Part shown: positions 1 to 11,313 of the stretch, piece after piece | Layout of the letters: each line of letters starts with the position of its first letter | How positions within the stretch are numbered: the first letter of the stretch is position 1 | NCBI GenBank assembly: GCA_029215795.1 | Contig: JARDYH010000007.1 | Location: 66,704,763 to 66,768,762 of the forward strand | Origin: Anniella stebbinsi | Taxonomy: Eukaryota > Chordata > Lepidosauria > Squamata > Anniellidae | DNA length: 64,000 bases | Direction of reading: 5' to 3' | Notes under the pieces: model-generated | What the model saw: the letters and a program-made list of their open reading frames with translations, nothing else | Databases searched by the model: none | What the model was told of the DNA's origin: nothing | Translations under genes and position numbers: made by a program

Positions 1-90
1 TCTTCCTACACCAGCCTTCCTCAATCTGGCACTCTATAGATTTGCTGGACTATAACTCCCATAATTCTTGGCCTGTCCTACACAGCCTAG
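1..90. repeat. Palindromic MITE family A, fragment
   Basis: The fragment contains the family hallmark 'ggactataactcccat' preceded by a degenerate 'ccttcctcaatctggca' terminal arm. Only one half is preserved at the window edge. Confidence 0.55.
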
Positions 91-792
91 TAACCCTGCA
101 AGGCGGAGACATCAAACCTTAAACTGAAATCAAAGTTACATGCATCACCAATCTGGAATAAAATGGCAGCACTCATATGCTAGGACATCCAGTACAGGAA
201 GATGTAGAAGTCTAACATACCAGGACTACCACCTACACTGCCCTAACCAAATTATTCTCCAGAAGTCAACCCCACACCACACACTTCCAGGATGCTTCCC
301 AGAAATCCGGTATCCACTCCAAACACCCATGAGATCACATCACACACCACTACAAAACAGTCTTCATATTGTCATCTTGTGCTGAATTTCTTGTTCTGTT
401 GCAACTGCCCTGTAAAACACACTACGATAACTTGCATACTTCATTTCAAGTGCTCACTGCTGAATGGCTTCCAACTTCTACCATTACAAGCCCCACCCAG
501 CCAGTATGGGCACTATCTGAGGTGAGATACTGAACCAGATGAGCTGTATTGAACTGATTACTCTCATGTTCCTACTGACGTCACATCCCACAGACTCTTA
601 ATTTCGTTGTCCAGGCAAATCAAGGTGGATTCTGAGGCCCAGTGAATGGCTTGGGAATACCAGGTGCTGCAGCACTGCTAAAGCTAAGCAGATGTGAAGC
701 TGATAAATTTTCTGGAAAGACTGGCAGGAGCCCTATGTAAGAGCAGCGAATACGTGTCATAAAGACATGTCATTAAGATGGCTTCAAAACTG

Positions 793-920
793 TAGGCCAG
801 CCTGGTGTTCTCCAGATGTCAGACCACAACTCCCATCAGCCCCACCCACATGAACAATAGTCAGGGATTATGGGAACTGCAGTCTAAAACATCTGGCAGG
901 TACCAAGTTGGGAAAAGCTA
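793..920. repeat. Palindromic MITE family A
   Basis: The left arm carries 'ccacaactcccatcag' and the right arm its inverted counterpart 'gggaactgcagtctaaaa'. The outer arms 'agcctggtgttctccag' and 'catctggcaggtaccaag' are also inverted copies of each other. Confidence 0.65.
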
Positions 921-2652
921 CTGTAGGCTCACTAAATTACTTGTCAGGACACACACCCAAGACAGATCTGTCACATCCAAATATACCTGATTTACCAAGC
1001 CCACCTCCCTTTGCCCCTCTAGAATGTAAAACTCAGTTCCCATTAGCAATGAGCCACACCATTTCATTATCTTTTGGGGAGAAAAGAGACCCCGTGCATC
1101 CCTATCATCAAATCACAACATCAGGCCTCTCAATACAGCTTGCCAAATACACGCTTTTCCATTAGGCCTTGTAGCCCTAGAGATGCCTGCAAGGTCTTTT
1201 AAGATCCTGTTAGCTCAACTATTCCAACACTGAACTGTTAACTCAAGTCCCCCTTTCACAAAATGCAACCTTCCATTTGACAGCCAAAACCTCTTTGCTA
1301 AGACCACTGTGGGACTAAACTCCCCAAACACCCCCACCCCGAGAATCTGCGATGATCAGCTCACATACACTTTGCTTTCACCTGCCTCCAGCCCAAAGCC
1401 CAGGGCTCCTGCCTCACGACACCCAGCCAGTTGGGCCTTCTATCCACACTGCCCAGCTGCTCCTCCACTCGCCACCCCCTCAACACCCTCCACCCCCTCA
1501 GGCAAGCGCTTCCGAGCCACATCCACCCCTTGGCAGCTCTACATGCCAAGCCCGGCATCTCTGCCCCGCTCACATTAGCCCCCTCGCCTGCTTCCGGACC
1601 CCAGTGGTCAGACAGCCCGCAATTCCCGCACCATCAGCATCCAGCCCCCTCCCTCGCCATTCCCCATAGAATTACGCCAACACTTTCAACCCCCTTTCCT
1701 CACCCGCCTGCCCCATATTCCCTTGGCCCAGCGGCCCCCCACTCACCTCTCCTGCTCCCCAGAGCCTCCAACCCCACATAGGGCATTTCTACTGTTCACA
1801 GCCCCTCCCGCGCCAAGCTATTTGTTATTTTATCTGCAACTGATACTCCTTCCTTCCTAAAAACGAGAGCTCTGGAGAGAAAGATGGGATGAGCAGCAGC
1901 ACACAACCCTCCTGGCCTCGCCCTGCCCCCCTGGCTGTCCCCCTTCACTCCGTGGGTGGCTTCCTAGACCCCCAAAGGGCAGCTCCCTCTCCACTCCCCT
2001 GGAAATCCCCCCTACAGTCAGTTTGGTACCCTCTCACCCTCTCTAGCGGCTCAAACTGTTCCCCCTCCAGGGGTCTTCTCACCCCTCCCCCATTTACCCC
2101 ATCAAAGGCACTCTCCTACCCCCCCACACGTACCCTATAACGCTTCCAGTTCGCACCCAAAGCCTCCCCCACACCTACCACGCATATACCCCGCAATTCA
2201 TTCCTCCCGCCCCAAATTTCACTTGCCCAAATACCCCCCCAGATCCCTTCCTGATTCATGTGGGTTTGCAACGCCTCCCCCTTCCAACGTGCCCTTTGCC
2301 CCCTTCCTTTCCTCTTCAACCCCCCCCCCCCTCAAGGCTGCCCTGGCTCAACCCCAAGGGAGGGACCGTTCCTGCCCTCCTCCCCCCCCCCCATTTGGCG
2401 CCCTCTGCCCCCTGCCTTGATCCACTGCCTGTTTAGTCTGCCCCGACCCCAAAAGGGCGACCCCTCATCGCCCCTCACGAGCACACGGCTTCTTCTTACC
2501 CCCTTCAGCCCCACAGCCTGCCCTGAAACACTTCCTCCTCCCCCGCCCGCCACATAAACCGTTACTGCCCCCCTCAGGGGCCCCCTTCGCTCCGGCCCAT
2601 CGGTCCCCTGCCTTCCCCGGGGCCGCGTCCCCACTCCGTTTCGCCCCCTCAC

Positions 2653-2800
2653 CATAGCTGGGCCCGGGTTGGCGGCGGCGGCAGGAGCGTCGAGATGCTT
2701 CGAGGAGCAGCAACGGCGTTGGGAGGGGAGGTGGGAGCAGCACTGGCCGGAACCCGCTGCGCGCCGCCTCACATACACACAAGGCGCGCGCGGGATCCCT
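2653..2800 (-). CDS. CALM3: Probable calmodulin-3 first exon (5' UTR plus ATG only)
   Basis: On the minus strand the sequence reads 'cccagctATG' followed at once by the donor 'GTGAGG', so the exon carries 5' UTR and only the initiator codon. Known family fact: vertebrate calmodulin genes have their first intron directly after the ATG. In human, CALM3 lies downstream of PPP5C in the same orientation on 19q13, and here this exon has the same orientation and order relative to PPP5C. The upstream end of the exon is a guess within the CpG island. Other genes also split directly after ATG, and no calmodulin coding sequence is inside the window, so the name rests on synteny plus exon structure. Confidence 0.45.
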
Positions 2801-3144
2801 CCGCCAACGGCCACCTCCGGCCTCGCCCGGATTTGGCCTCTCACGAAGCTTAGCGAAAGCGAGCCCCGCCTCCTTTTCTCCCGCGCCGAAGCAGCGCTCG
2901 GGCGGCGCGCCGGCTCCGCCCACCTCCCTCCCCTTTCTCGTGGGGGACTACTTTTCCCCTCCGCCTCGCGCTTCTTTCTCCGCGTTTTGCCCCTCCCTCG
3001 AACCGCCTTCCAGCGGAAGGACACCGTATTGTGACCGCTCATTTGTACCGCGCGTCCCCATTGGCTCGAGCAGGAGGCGTAGGATGAGACTCCTGGGGCC
3101 ATTGGTCGCCTCTCACCTGCAATGCGTCAAAATTGGAGCGGGCC

Positions 3145-3211
3145 ATGTCGAGGAGAGAAAAAGGGGGAGCGAGGGAAGGACCACCTTGGGAGGAGTGGAC
3201 GGAGCAGCAAG
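3145..3211 (+). CDS. Candidate first coding exon of an unidentified plus-strand gene
   Basis: An ATG in good context ('gcggccATG'-like) opens a 22-codon frame that begins MSRREKGGAREGPPWEEW and ends in 'cagcaaG' before a possible donor 'GTAGCC'. It sits in the CpG island, divergent from the probable CALM3 exon. I cannot identify the protein and see no second exon on the plus strand before 9.8 kb. The donor is non-ideal, and this may instead be a divergent noncoding transcript or chance. Confidence 0.22.
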
Positions 3212-3734
3212 GTAGCCAGGGAAGCAGTGGGCTTGTTATTTAATTGGTTTCAAGAAAGAAGAGAACCCTTCACATTCTCTCAAATGGTGCAATCCAACCG
3301 TCCCTCCTTCCAACAGATATAGTTCAGTCTTGGTACGAGGGAGGAGTCACAATGACCACCAGTCAGGCGAGAGCCCCGCCTCTTTCATACAGCCACGCGC
3401 TCATCGCAGTTGAGATAGCCACACCCCTATCTCTGGCCCCGCCCCACCAGTTCTAGCCACGCCCTTCCGAGTATTTCTCCCAAATCCCTACCTGCAATTT
3501 TTTTTCCAGCTGATAGATTTCCTTTAGTCACGTGGAATAGATTCACTGCTGCAGCTTTCCCCTGCAAGGGGATGCAGGGCTGGTTGGGAGCTTTGCCAGT
3601 TGAACTGCTGCCTGTCATGCAGAAGTTAAAGACGCCGACGCTTTGCTAGGCTCCTCTGCTGCTTATGTGGCCAAAGTAGGGATATTGTAAGCTTCTGGTC
3701 AGATCTGTGATGCATCTCGCTCAGTATTTGGCTA

Positions 3735-3872
3735 GGCCAGAGGTAGGCAACCTGGTCCCTTCCAGATCTTTGACTGCAACTCTCATAAAACCCAGCCAGC
3801 ATGGCCAATAATCAGGGATTATGGGAATTGTAGTCCAAAACGTCTGGAAAGCCCCAAGTGAGGCAAGGTTGG
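3735..3872. repeat. Palindromic MITE family A
   Basis: The left arm is 'ggtaggcaacctggtccctt' and the core 'ctgcaactctcataa'. The inverted core is 'atgggaattgtagtcc' and the right arm ends 'aggcaaggttgg'. Confidence 0.7.
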
Positions 3873-3939
3873 TCTATACTGATTGGCAGCAGCTTCAGGC
3901 AGGGAAGTTTCCCGTCCTACCTGGAGCCCCTGGCCAAAT

Positions 3940-5347
3940 TATAAATAAATTTTATTATGGTCAACAAGACCAGCAAGTATAAAACATCATAATATAAAAA
4001 CATATTTACACATTAAATTTTCAATTAACCCTCCTGATAATATAAAAACATTTAATAATTGAATACATAGACAAGTCATCAACCCATAGGGAAATGGTAA
4101 CACGTATATTATAGCTGTGTTACATGTATACAGTATCATTTGATTATAACTACAGAATAATGCATGCTAGTTGTTCATTCTTTCATGTTTACCAGTCACC
4201 TCCCTGCGACGGGAGATGGCTGCTACACAAAATCTGGCCACTTTTAGTGTGACTTGATCATCTAAGTCAGACAATAAATATTCTGCATAAAATTTGTCCG
4301 GCCTGCCCGGGAGTTTTACTATAAACGGGGCAATAAGAAGAGATCTAAGATCTTTATATATATCGCAGTGTAGTAGAACATGACCTACTGTTTCGATTGC
4401 CCCCTTCCCACATGGGCATACCCGTTCTCTGTGAGGAATTTTTGGGAATCTGCCCTCCAACAGAGCGGATGGCAAAACATTGAATTTGGCCAAAGTAAAA
4501 GCTCTTCTAAGTTTTGGAGAGGTCAGGGCCACTAAGTGTTTAGCAGGTATGAGTGGTCTACTATTTTCTCTGATAGCCGGATACACTATTATTTGGCTTA
4601 AGTGGTTTTGGAAATCGACATCTCGGATTCGCTGTGCTATCTCGGCTTTTGCCTTTTCATAGCCTAGGCTCTGAACAGCAGTCATCGAAAAACCCAAGGT
4701 TTGAAGCTTCCTATACAATAATTTTTTCCACTTTGAATGGAAAGTGTCCAATAAAATTAATGAAACCAATCCCACAGGCATGAACAACATTTTCAACCAG
4801 CAATGCATCTTACGTATCCATATACGTGCGTCTATTGTAATCAAGCCCGTCTCTAACCTTAAAACTGCATTTGGGATGCAGCTTGGGACCCCAAGTATCG
4901 TTCTTAAAATTTTAGTTTGCACAGTTTCGAATGGTACAAATTTTTCATACAGACAAACCTCTGATCCATACAACAGTTGGGCTAAAACTTTTGCCAAAAG
5001 ACCTGAAGCACCGAAGGAATGTACTGTCCACCTTTATTATAGTAAAAAGAAAGGAGAGCCTTGGTACTCCTCTGCACACTTGCAATTGCACTTTTTGAAT
5101 GGGCAGTCCAGGTACCTAATGAATAAAAAATTATTCCTAGGTATCTATACGAGGATACCTGCTCTATTAAGTGATCACTTATTTGCCAATTATATTTTGT
5201 TCTTTTTTTAGAAAAAACTACAACCTTGGTTTTGTCGTAGTTAATCTGCAGCAATTCATCTTTACAGTAGTTATCTAGGGCCCTCAACAGCCTCCTTAAT
5301 CCCACTCTTGTCTGGCTCACAGTGGAAGGGGGAAAGATGAAGGACAT
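3940..5347 (-). mobile_element. Non-LTR retrotransposon (LINE), 3' part, frameshifted and 5'-truncated
   Basis: Two overlapping minus-strand frames form the end of one reverse-transcriptase ORF. The upstream frame (4982-5347) shows the end of the RT palm and the thumb region, including 'QINYDKTKVVVFSKK' and 'SSYRYLGIIF'. The downstream frame (4167-4997, 276 residues) continues with 'QTKILRTILGVPSCIPNAVL' and a C-terminal zinc-knuckle-like 'CPCGKGAIETVGHVLLHC'. The frames overlap by 16 bases, so a frameshift broke the ORF. The 3' end near 3940 is an AT-rich tail with 'ataaataaattttatt' on the plus strand. The element resembles Jockey/I-group LINEs of reptiles; I cannot fix the clade. Confidence 0.85.
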
Positions 5348-5536
5348 CTATTTTCAAGCTGAAGTACTGTAGCATTTAGGCACTCTGGAGGCCTCCACCT
5401 CATTTCTAAGCCTTCCACCATCTGGAGTGTTATCATATCTTCAACATACATCTGCGTTATCATTGGGGTTATTAGGGTGCAATTATGGCCAATCCCAAAC
5501 CCCTCACAACCTGAGAGACCCACCCCAAGAGCAGCC

Positions 5537-5632
5537 TTCTCCAACTTGGTGCCCTCCTGACGTGTTTCAACTATAACTCCCAGGAGTTGTAGTTGAAACA
5601 CTCCTGGAGGGCATCAGGTTGGAGAAGGTGAT
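5537..5632. repeat. Palindromic MITE family A, short copy
   Basis: A compact hairpin: 'ttctccaacttggtgccctc' at the left and its reverse complement 'ggcatcaggttggagaa' at the right, around the core 'aactcccaggagttgtag'. Confidence 0.75.
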
Positions 5633-5839
5633 TGTAAGGAATGTTGGAGGACAAGTCAATTGCTATCTAAGAATTGGGCCTGAGCACCAACGCCCTGTTT
5701 TCCTATTTTACTAGCAATTGGAGTCATGGATTGCCTGGGCATCACATTTCAGTTTTGATGTGCAGTAAAAGAACCTAAACAATGTTGATAATTCCCATGA
5801 GTGAAGCGGTAAAGCATACTTTTCCTATCCTGAGGTTTT

Positions 5840-5965
5840 GGGGATGGAGTGGGTTGAAATTCCAAATAAATGATTTTGTATGATTTTATCTGTATGCCGC
5901 CCTGAGATGCCAGTGATATAGGGTGGGATACAAATGTTTTAATAAATACATAAAATACACACGTA
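5840..5965 (+). repeat. LINE 3' tail
   Basis: The sequence 'tgccgccctgagatgcca' followed by 'gggtgggatacaaatg' and an 'aataaata' tail is the typical 3' end of reptile LINE/SINE pairs. Confidence 0.55.
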
Positions 5966-6639
5966 GCTTCAGGGTATTGATAAGTCCTACATGACACTTT
6001 AAAAGGCGTAGAATGCATAAGGAAAAGATCTATTGATGCCCATCTTCCCACGGGAGGCCAGGCCATCTTTCAGCATACATGGAATAGGTGGCCAGCAAAT
6101 GCCCACAAGGAATTACGGGGCAAACATAGCAGAAATGAACTCTGGGATTTCTTCCCAAAAAATCGCTAAACAAAACAACAACATAAAAGGAGAATCACAT
6201 GATGAACGCTTTTTAAGTGGATTTGCCCTTGAAGTGGGGAGGAACACTGATTGCATGCTCTTATACTTACAAAGTATGAAAGCAATACAGACATTTAGTG
6301 CTTGCTGCTGAACAAGGCCATTCAGAAAGTGTCTAACCTTGTTCACCTTCCCAACCCCCAGAGACATTCTCCAAAGATAGTATGAAGAGCTCCAAAGCAG
6401 AAATTTGCTAGCAACCGTTTTTCACTGCTCGTAGAGAAGAGAGTTCCTTTGAGGATGTACAGAGGGCCATTTGCACATCACTAAGGCTTTGCCCTTAGGT
6501 GGAGTACAGCCTCCCAGTCAGCAAATTGTGGTCTTGTTGGCTTCGGGGAATGAGACTTAGACTTAGGTTGGAGCTATTTGATAGCCTATTGTGGTTGCCT
6601 TATTAACAGAGAAGGGAGTTTGTCCACACATTAAATCCA

Positions 6640-6870
6640 TAGTAGAAGTGGGACATTATTATTATTTTATTAATGATCATTATTATTACTATTCCTCATT
6701 CTTCAACCAAAACAAGACTTCCAAAGCAGTTTGCAAATCTTTTTTTTTAAGTCCCTGTCTCCATGTTTATAATCTAAAAGGCATGACACAAAAGGAAAAA
6801 GTTCTGGTAAGGAGGAGGAAAAAAGCAAACTCAGGCAGCAGTTCTTAGAAAGTTTTTACAAGTGTTCCTT
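6640..6870 (-). repeat. LINE fragment, antisense
   Basis: A 'ttattattattttatt' tract is followed by 'ccaaagcagtttgcaaa' and 'ttataatctaaaaggca'. This matches the organisation of related fragments at 26040-26160 and 63190-63300, read from the complementary direction. Confidence 0.45.
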
Positions 6871-7859
6871 TGAACAGGGAAGAGGGAAGCAAGCTCCCTG
6901 ACAGCTGTTCCTTTTCTAGCCAGTGGATGGGGGCAGGCTAGTTTCCTGCATGCCATGACGTTCCTTGCTGGTTCCCTGCCTCCTCCCAATGGCCAATGGC
7001 CGGCAGAGACCAGAGTGTGCCGCCATGAGCCCTGGGTTCAAGCCAAACACTCCAGATATGAATTAAAAGATTTTAAACTCAGGTTCAGATGCAACTTTGC
7101 AGGAGACCTTGACAAGATTTCAACTATTGTTTTAGCCTTTTTAATTGCAATGTTTTATGGTCATATAAGCAAAATTCAGCTCAATTTTATTCATCCTGTT
7201 TTATGTGTTGATGCTAAAATGTGCCGTTTGTCCCAAATAGGTAAACCTTTTATAGTTTTAATGATGGATACTGTTTCTTTTTACTTGCAATGATCCTCGG
7301 ACTCAGCAATAAAGTATTTGATTGACTTTGCAGGAGGACGGGTCCTGATCCATCTCTCCTCTCATACCCTCCAATACCAAATGCAATGTTTATCCAGCCA
7401 CCTGTCTTCCTGTTGCCTCCTTTTCCCATCACTTCCCGGCATACATACCCCATCGCCCCACACACATACCTGGCCTGGCGCCCGTCAGTATCTTGATCCC
7501 CCAGCTTGGAGATTATGAACGAGGTAGCAAATGGCTCTAGGCCACGGATCCTGTAACGGAGACACCTCCTGTCCTGCTGACTTGTCTGCCTTTCATGGAC
7601 TGTAATGGACTTTCAGTGGGATGCAAGAGGAGGATAATGTTACCCTGGCGGTTCCAAGCAGGATGGAAGAGGCTGCAGCCTGCGAGATGAGTCATGAGAA
7701 TTTGCTTTTTTGCCACTGCTGTTTTTATAGCTCCCCGAAAAATAATAATTGACCTCGAGGGCTGAAATAGTATCCGACCTCTCATCCTCTGCACCTTTAT
7801 CTCCAACGTTAGGAGTGTGAGTAGGTCAGGGCACACCTGGAGTCCCAGCAGAGCCCCAG

Positions 7860-7997
7860 AGCCCCAACCTGCTGCCCTCCAGATGTGTCGGGCTATCATC
7901 CCCAGCAGCCCCAGCCAGCATGGCCAATGGTGAGGGATCACGGGAGTTGTAGTCCAACACATCTGGAGCATCCCAGGTTGGGGAAGGCTGGTCCAAG
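7860..7997. repeat. Palindromic MITE family A
   Basis: Near-complete copy: 'ccctccagatgtgtcgg' and 'agcagccccagccagcat' on the left, 'gggagttgtagtccaaca' and 'ccaggttggggaaggctg' on the right. Confidence 0.8.
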
Positions 7998-8189
7998 GCA
8001 TTTGGGGGGAATCAAATGGAGTACCAAGAACTCGATCCATTCATGCTCATTCGTCACTCCGTAGGTTTGGTTTGGAACAAATGAAAACTGGACTGAATGG
8101 TTCCACCTTCCATTCGTTCTGGAGCCAATACAAATGCTTCCGATGCAGAGATGCCTCCATAAACTAGCAGCTTTCGAAGTTTCACCCAG

Positions 8190-8545
8190 TGTCGTCTCCA
8201 GGTTTTGGAGAGCCCCGTGGGCAAGACACACCCTTGTCGGCTCCCTCCCTCTCATTGATTCTGCCTCGCCACCCTCCGCTCTGGCTCCTCAGCCCCTTTC
8301 TCGTCATGGCCGCCGCTTCCTTGCCTGACAGGCAGAGAGCCAGGAAGCAAGAAGGCCATGATATCTGCAGCTCTACCTTCTCGCCACCATCTTTTCTCTG
8401 AGCCAGAGCAAGAGGCAAGTGAATAAGCAGGTTGCAGTGAAGAGGAGAAGGAAGTCCAGGGGGCACTTGTCATTGGGCCCCTGCTAGATGTGGGCCCCCG
8501 GCAAGTCAGTGCCCCACCATACCTGCCCTTGACGCCAGCCCCGGT
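8190..8545. repeat. Dispersed repeat, related copy at 38.9-39.1 kb
   Basis: The left part ('ccaggttttggagagcccc', 'gggcaagaca') recurs in reverse complement near 39020-39080. The middle part, around 'tgcctgacaggcagagagcc', resembles 38920-38960. The right part contains 'gggcccctgctagatgtg' and ends 'acgccagccccggttt'. I take it as a degenerate DNA-transposon-like repeat; the class is uncertain. Confidence 0.4.
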
Positions 8546-9886
8546 TTCATCAAATAGTTCGGACTCAAGAAATTATCGAGCGAGATGGGGCCAGTGCTTT
8601 TCAGGGCTCAGTGCAGGCCTCTAGCCTGCTCTTTAAACCTAAGTGTGGGGCATGGGTTATAGTTGCCCAGTGGCCCTCCCACCAAGCTGTTCGCCCCGCA
8701 GAACTGTGCATGCTCAGGAGCTACTTTCTTCCATTATAGAAAGCTGCTGAATCCTGCTCGGAGCTCTGAACAGGCCTTCCCCACAGGATTTCGAGTCAGG
8801 GTCCTTCGGTTCAAGCGCCTACTAGAAACCAGCTCCAAAATCCCAAACTGGCACATGAGGACTAGAAGCTTGCTCTTTCAAATATGATAAAAACAAAAGC
8901 CAGGATTGTCGACAGTTTGAGAGAGAGAGCTGCCGGCTTCCGTGCTCCGGGTAGCCAGGTGTTTCGAAATGTTCCCAGCCCGCTCACGATTGCTTCATCG
9001 CCATCCCACACCTTCGTTCAGCCACTGGTGCGTGGCAGGCCCAGGGTGACTGTTTGCAAACAGCACGCCCTGCCCACGGTGGTTGCGAGCGAGCCAAGGT
9101 GCCGCCTCCGCCCCAGCACAGCCTCACCAGGTTCTCAGGAGCGAGAGCCTAGGGCGAGGCAGGCTGTGGCCTGCTCTGCATCACTGCTACCGTCTTGGCC
9201 AGCCACCAGTTCCTCCTCCGGCTACAGTGAGGAAGTGGGGGAGAAGGAGGCAGAACAGGTCAGGGACGAGGAGCGGGTGGAGCCGAGCCCCACATCCAAA
9301 GCGCAGCAGGCGGCCTGGGGGGGTTTCGCTCGCTGGGAGAAGGGAAGGAGGTTCCACGCCGGCCTGGATTCGCCAGGGGCTGCTGCGATTCAGGGGCTGC
9401 CAGTCAAAGCCGATTCGGCTCGCGATCAACAGGGAGGCAGGTCCCGACCTGGCCTGCCTGCTCCCAGCGCCATCTTGAGAGCTCTGCTTCGCACATCCCC
9501 GCGCCTAGGCAGGTGGGCGGCACGGGAGGAGAGGCCGCCATTGGGCCTGTGCCCCACCATCACTAACATCCCACAGGGCTCATGTGCTGACCCTTGAGCA
9601 GCCCCAACACCCCACGTGCCCGGAAGCCGGGGGACACCCAAACCAGAGAGGGTTAACAACAGGGCCGGTTCAGGGAGCACCTCCAGCACCCGACTGGGTG
9701 GCCCCTTCCCTTCAGGGCAGGGCGGAGGGACTATATGAGCTCCAAAGAAAGGAGCCTTTCCAGGAAGGGATTCCCCTTGTGGGGTGGGGTTGAGGGAGGG
9801 AGGGAGGGAGGGAGAGAGACGGGAACGTGTGTGAGAAAGACTGTGTGTGAAATTCCTTGCCAAACAGGGCTGAGGGAAATAAGATA

Positions 9887-9892
9887 TTTATT
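9887..9892 (-). terminator. Polyadenylation signal of the Jagged-class gene
   Basis: The minus strand reads AATAAA here (plus strand 'tttatt'), about 1.4 kb beyond the stop codon at 11314. It is the first good hexamer downstream of the stop, which puts the mRNA end near 9865-9875. Confidence 0.6.
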
Positions 9893-10124
9893 CGTGGTTC
9901 ATCCACCTCGCCCCCAGTACAAAAGAATCATCGATCAGCGTCGTCACCATAAAGGTATCCAGGAGATCAACGACAACAAAGCTATAAAGAAATCTTTACA
10001 GTATATTACAATTTAAATACATTCAGCTTGCTCCCTTGCTGGGATTGGGGGGGCCTCGTTACCCACCCGTCGTCCCCACCCGTTCATAATCCAAACTGTA
10101 GAATCAGATTGGGTCACTCTTACA

Positions 10125-10215
10125 TTGTGCTCTAAGGACACGATCCTATGCAGGTTTAGCCAGAAAAAAAAAAGTCCTACAACTCCCAGCATCCCCTCCC
10201 CCTGCCCATGAAGTT
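10125..10215. repeat. Repeat family B fragment
   Basis: The sequence 'gatcctatgcaggtttag' followed by 'aaaaagtcctacaactccca' is the half-arm of a second palindromic family. The same arm is seen at 15278-15395, 16310-16370 and 41725-41835. Confidence 0.6.
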
Positions 10216-11236
10216 GGTGACGGGTCAAAGGACGTCAGTCCGGGGGGCTGAACGTGCCCCGAAATCTGCCAGCAGCTGCTTCCCAGACAAACGGGTTCTG
10301 CGGAGCAGAAGTCTACCAATGGCTACGACACACCGTCATTTAAAAACGAAAGACTAGAGTTTGGGGTGCAACCGCAGGAGGAAGCCCCCCGTCTGCATGC
10401 CCTGCGCATGAGCTTCCCTGGGCCGTCATCCGCGGCAGAGGGGTGGCCTGGATGGACCTGGGTCTAATCCAGCAGGATAGAGGTTGTTTTCTGCACCCGT
10501 GAAAAGGGGTGGTTGATACTGAAAGGCCTCCAGCGTGTCTCTTCTCGACCCTGGGGTTGACGACGCTCGGCCTAGAGGCGATCCTCCACTTTACGTGAGG
10601 GACGCACAGGCAGACCTTTGACTTCTGTGCACCCAAGGGTGCCATTTGAGATATTGCTGGTGAGACCTAGTAGCCGATTAGTGGCCAAATCGAGGTAGGT
10701 GTGGCCAGGTTCCTCCAGCCACAGTTCTCCTGTAAAGTCTTTCCCCTTTCCCTTTAGCCTTTCGCAAGCAGAAGTCTGGGCAAGTGGCGGCTTCCCAGTC
10801 CTCCAGCCAATCAGGGCTCTACAAAAGCACGGCACGGGAAGTTGGGGACGCCAACTCTTCCCGGCTTCCATATGGCCTTAGCCAGACCAGGTCTAGTGGA
10901 CAGGGATGGGCTTCCTTGCATCTGCAGAACCAATTTCCCCAACTGACCTCCCTCAGGGATCGTCCAGCGAGGCAGCCTGTTGAACATCAGCCTGGCAGCA
11001 TGTGACGTTTCACAGATCCTGCTCATCCCTGTCCTCTGTTTTGGAGAGGGGCTTGAAAAACAGACAGGAACCCAGTTATTCAATTCTGGGTCGGACCTGC
11101 GGCCAACGTCATAGAAGTGGCGAGAAGCCTTGTATACAAGGTCAGAGAGTTCAATAAGGTGCATGGGGGTTCTTCAGCCCCTGATCCCTGGGCAGAGGGA
11201 CGCCTCCACAGGATCTGTGTCCCTTCTGGCCCCCTT

Positions 11237-11249
11237 CTCTCTCTCTCAA

Positions 11250-11280
<31 letters not shown>

Positions 11281-11281
11281 G
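11237..11281. repeat. (CT)n(CA)n microsatellite
   Basis: A run of ct dinucleotides passes directly into 'cacacacacacaca'. The same compound structure recurs at 13577-13620 and 30411-30471. Confidence 0.9.
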
Positions 11282-11313
11282 ACATGGTTGCTCTGCCACT
11301 TTCTCTCGCAAGG

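Larger units (their letters stand above)
1..2652 (-). other. Intron 1 (partial) of the probable CALM3 gene
   Basis: This stretch lies just downstream, on the minus strand, of the splice donor that follows the ATG at 2653-2655. I see no exon in it: the codons expected for calmodulin exon 2 do not occur on the minus strand, so that exon would lie beyond the left edge. It holds two fragments of the palindromic repeat family (1-90 and 793-920) and a long C-rich, CT-rich low-complexity tract at about 1310-2570. The ORFs that cross the C-rich tract have biased, unrecognisable protein sequences and are not genes. Confidence 0.45.
2580..3215. promoter_or_regulatory. CpG island with a possibly bidirectional promoter
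   Basis: CpG-rich, GC-rich sequence spans the minus-strand ATG at 2653-2655 and the plus-strand ATG at 3145-3147. It includes runs such as 'ggcgcgcgcggga' and several GC-box-like stretches, and I see no clear TATA box. The two candidate starts diverge with about 490 bases between them, which is typical of head-to-head promoters. Confidence 0.65.
5640..9860. other. Intergenic region without recognised genes
   Basis: No exon of a recognisable protein family is visible on either strand. The region holds LINE tails, one MITE A copy, a dispersed repeat near 8.2-8.5 kb and a GC-rich segment at 8900-9700. An open plus-strand frame at 8884-9597 has no recognisable domains, and its open length is explained by GC richness. 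A short GGGA tandem tract lies at about 9793-9820. Confidence 0.6.
9887..11313 (-). other. 3' UTR of the Jagged-class ligand gene
   Basis: This is the sequence from the stop codon to the AATAAA. It contains a fragment of repeat family B (10125-10215) and a CT/CA microsatellite (11237-11281). No further coding exon is evident. Confidence 0.55.

Noticed and set aside
2332..3102. A 256-codon minus-strand open frame across the CpG island
   Set aside because: It runs straight through the probable CALM3 exon-intron boundary and the C-rich tract, and its low-complexity Gly/Arg/Arg-Ser content reflects GC bias.
6033..6311. A 92-codon plus-strand frame as exon of the plus-strand candidate gene
   Set aside because: It has no acceptor in matching phase, no domain resemblance and lies in ordinary AT-rich intergenic sequence.
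8884..9597. A 237-codon plus-strand open frame in GC-rich DNA
   Set aside because: It shows no recognisable domain, strong Arg/Pro/Ser/Ala bias and no good start context, and other frames across the same GC-rich stretch are open too. It is explained by composition.
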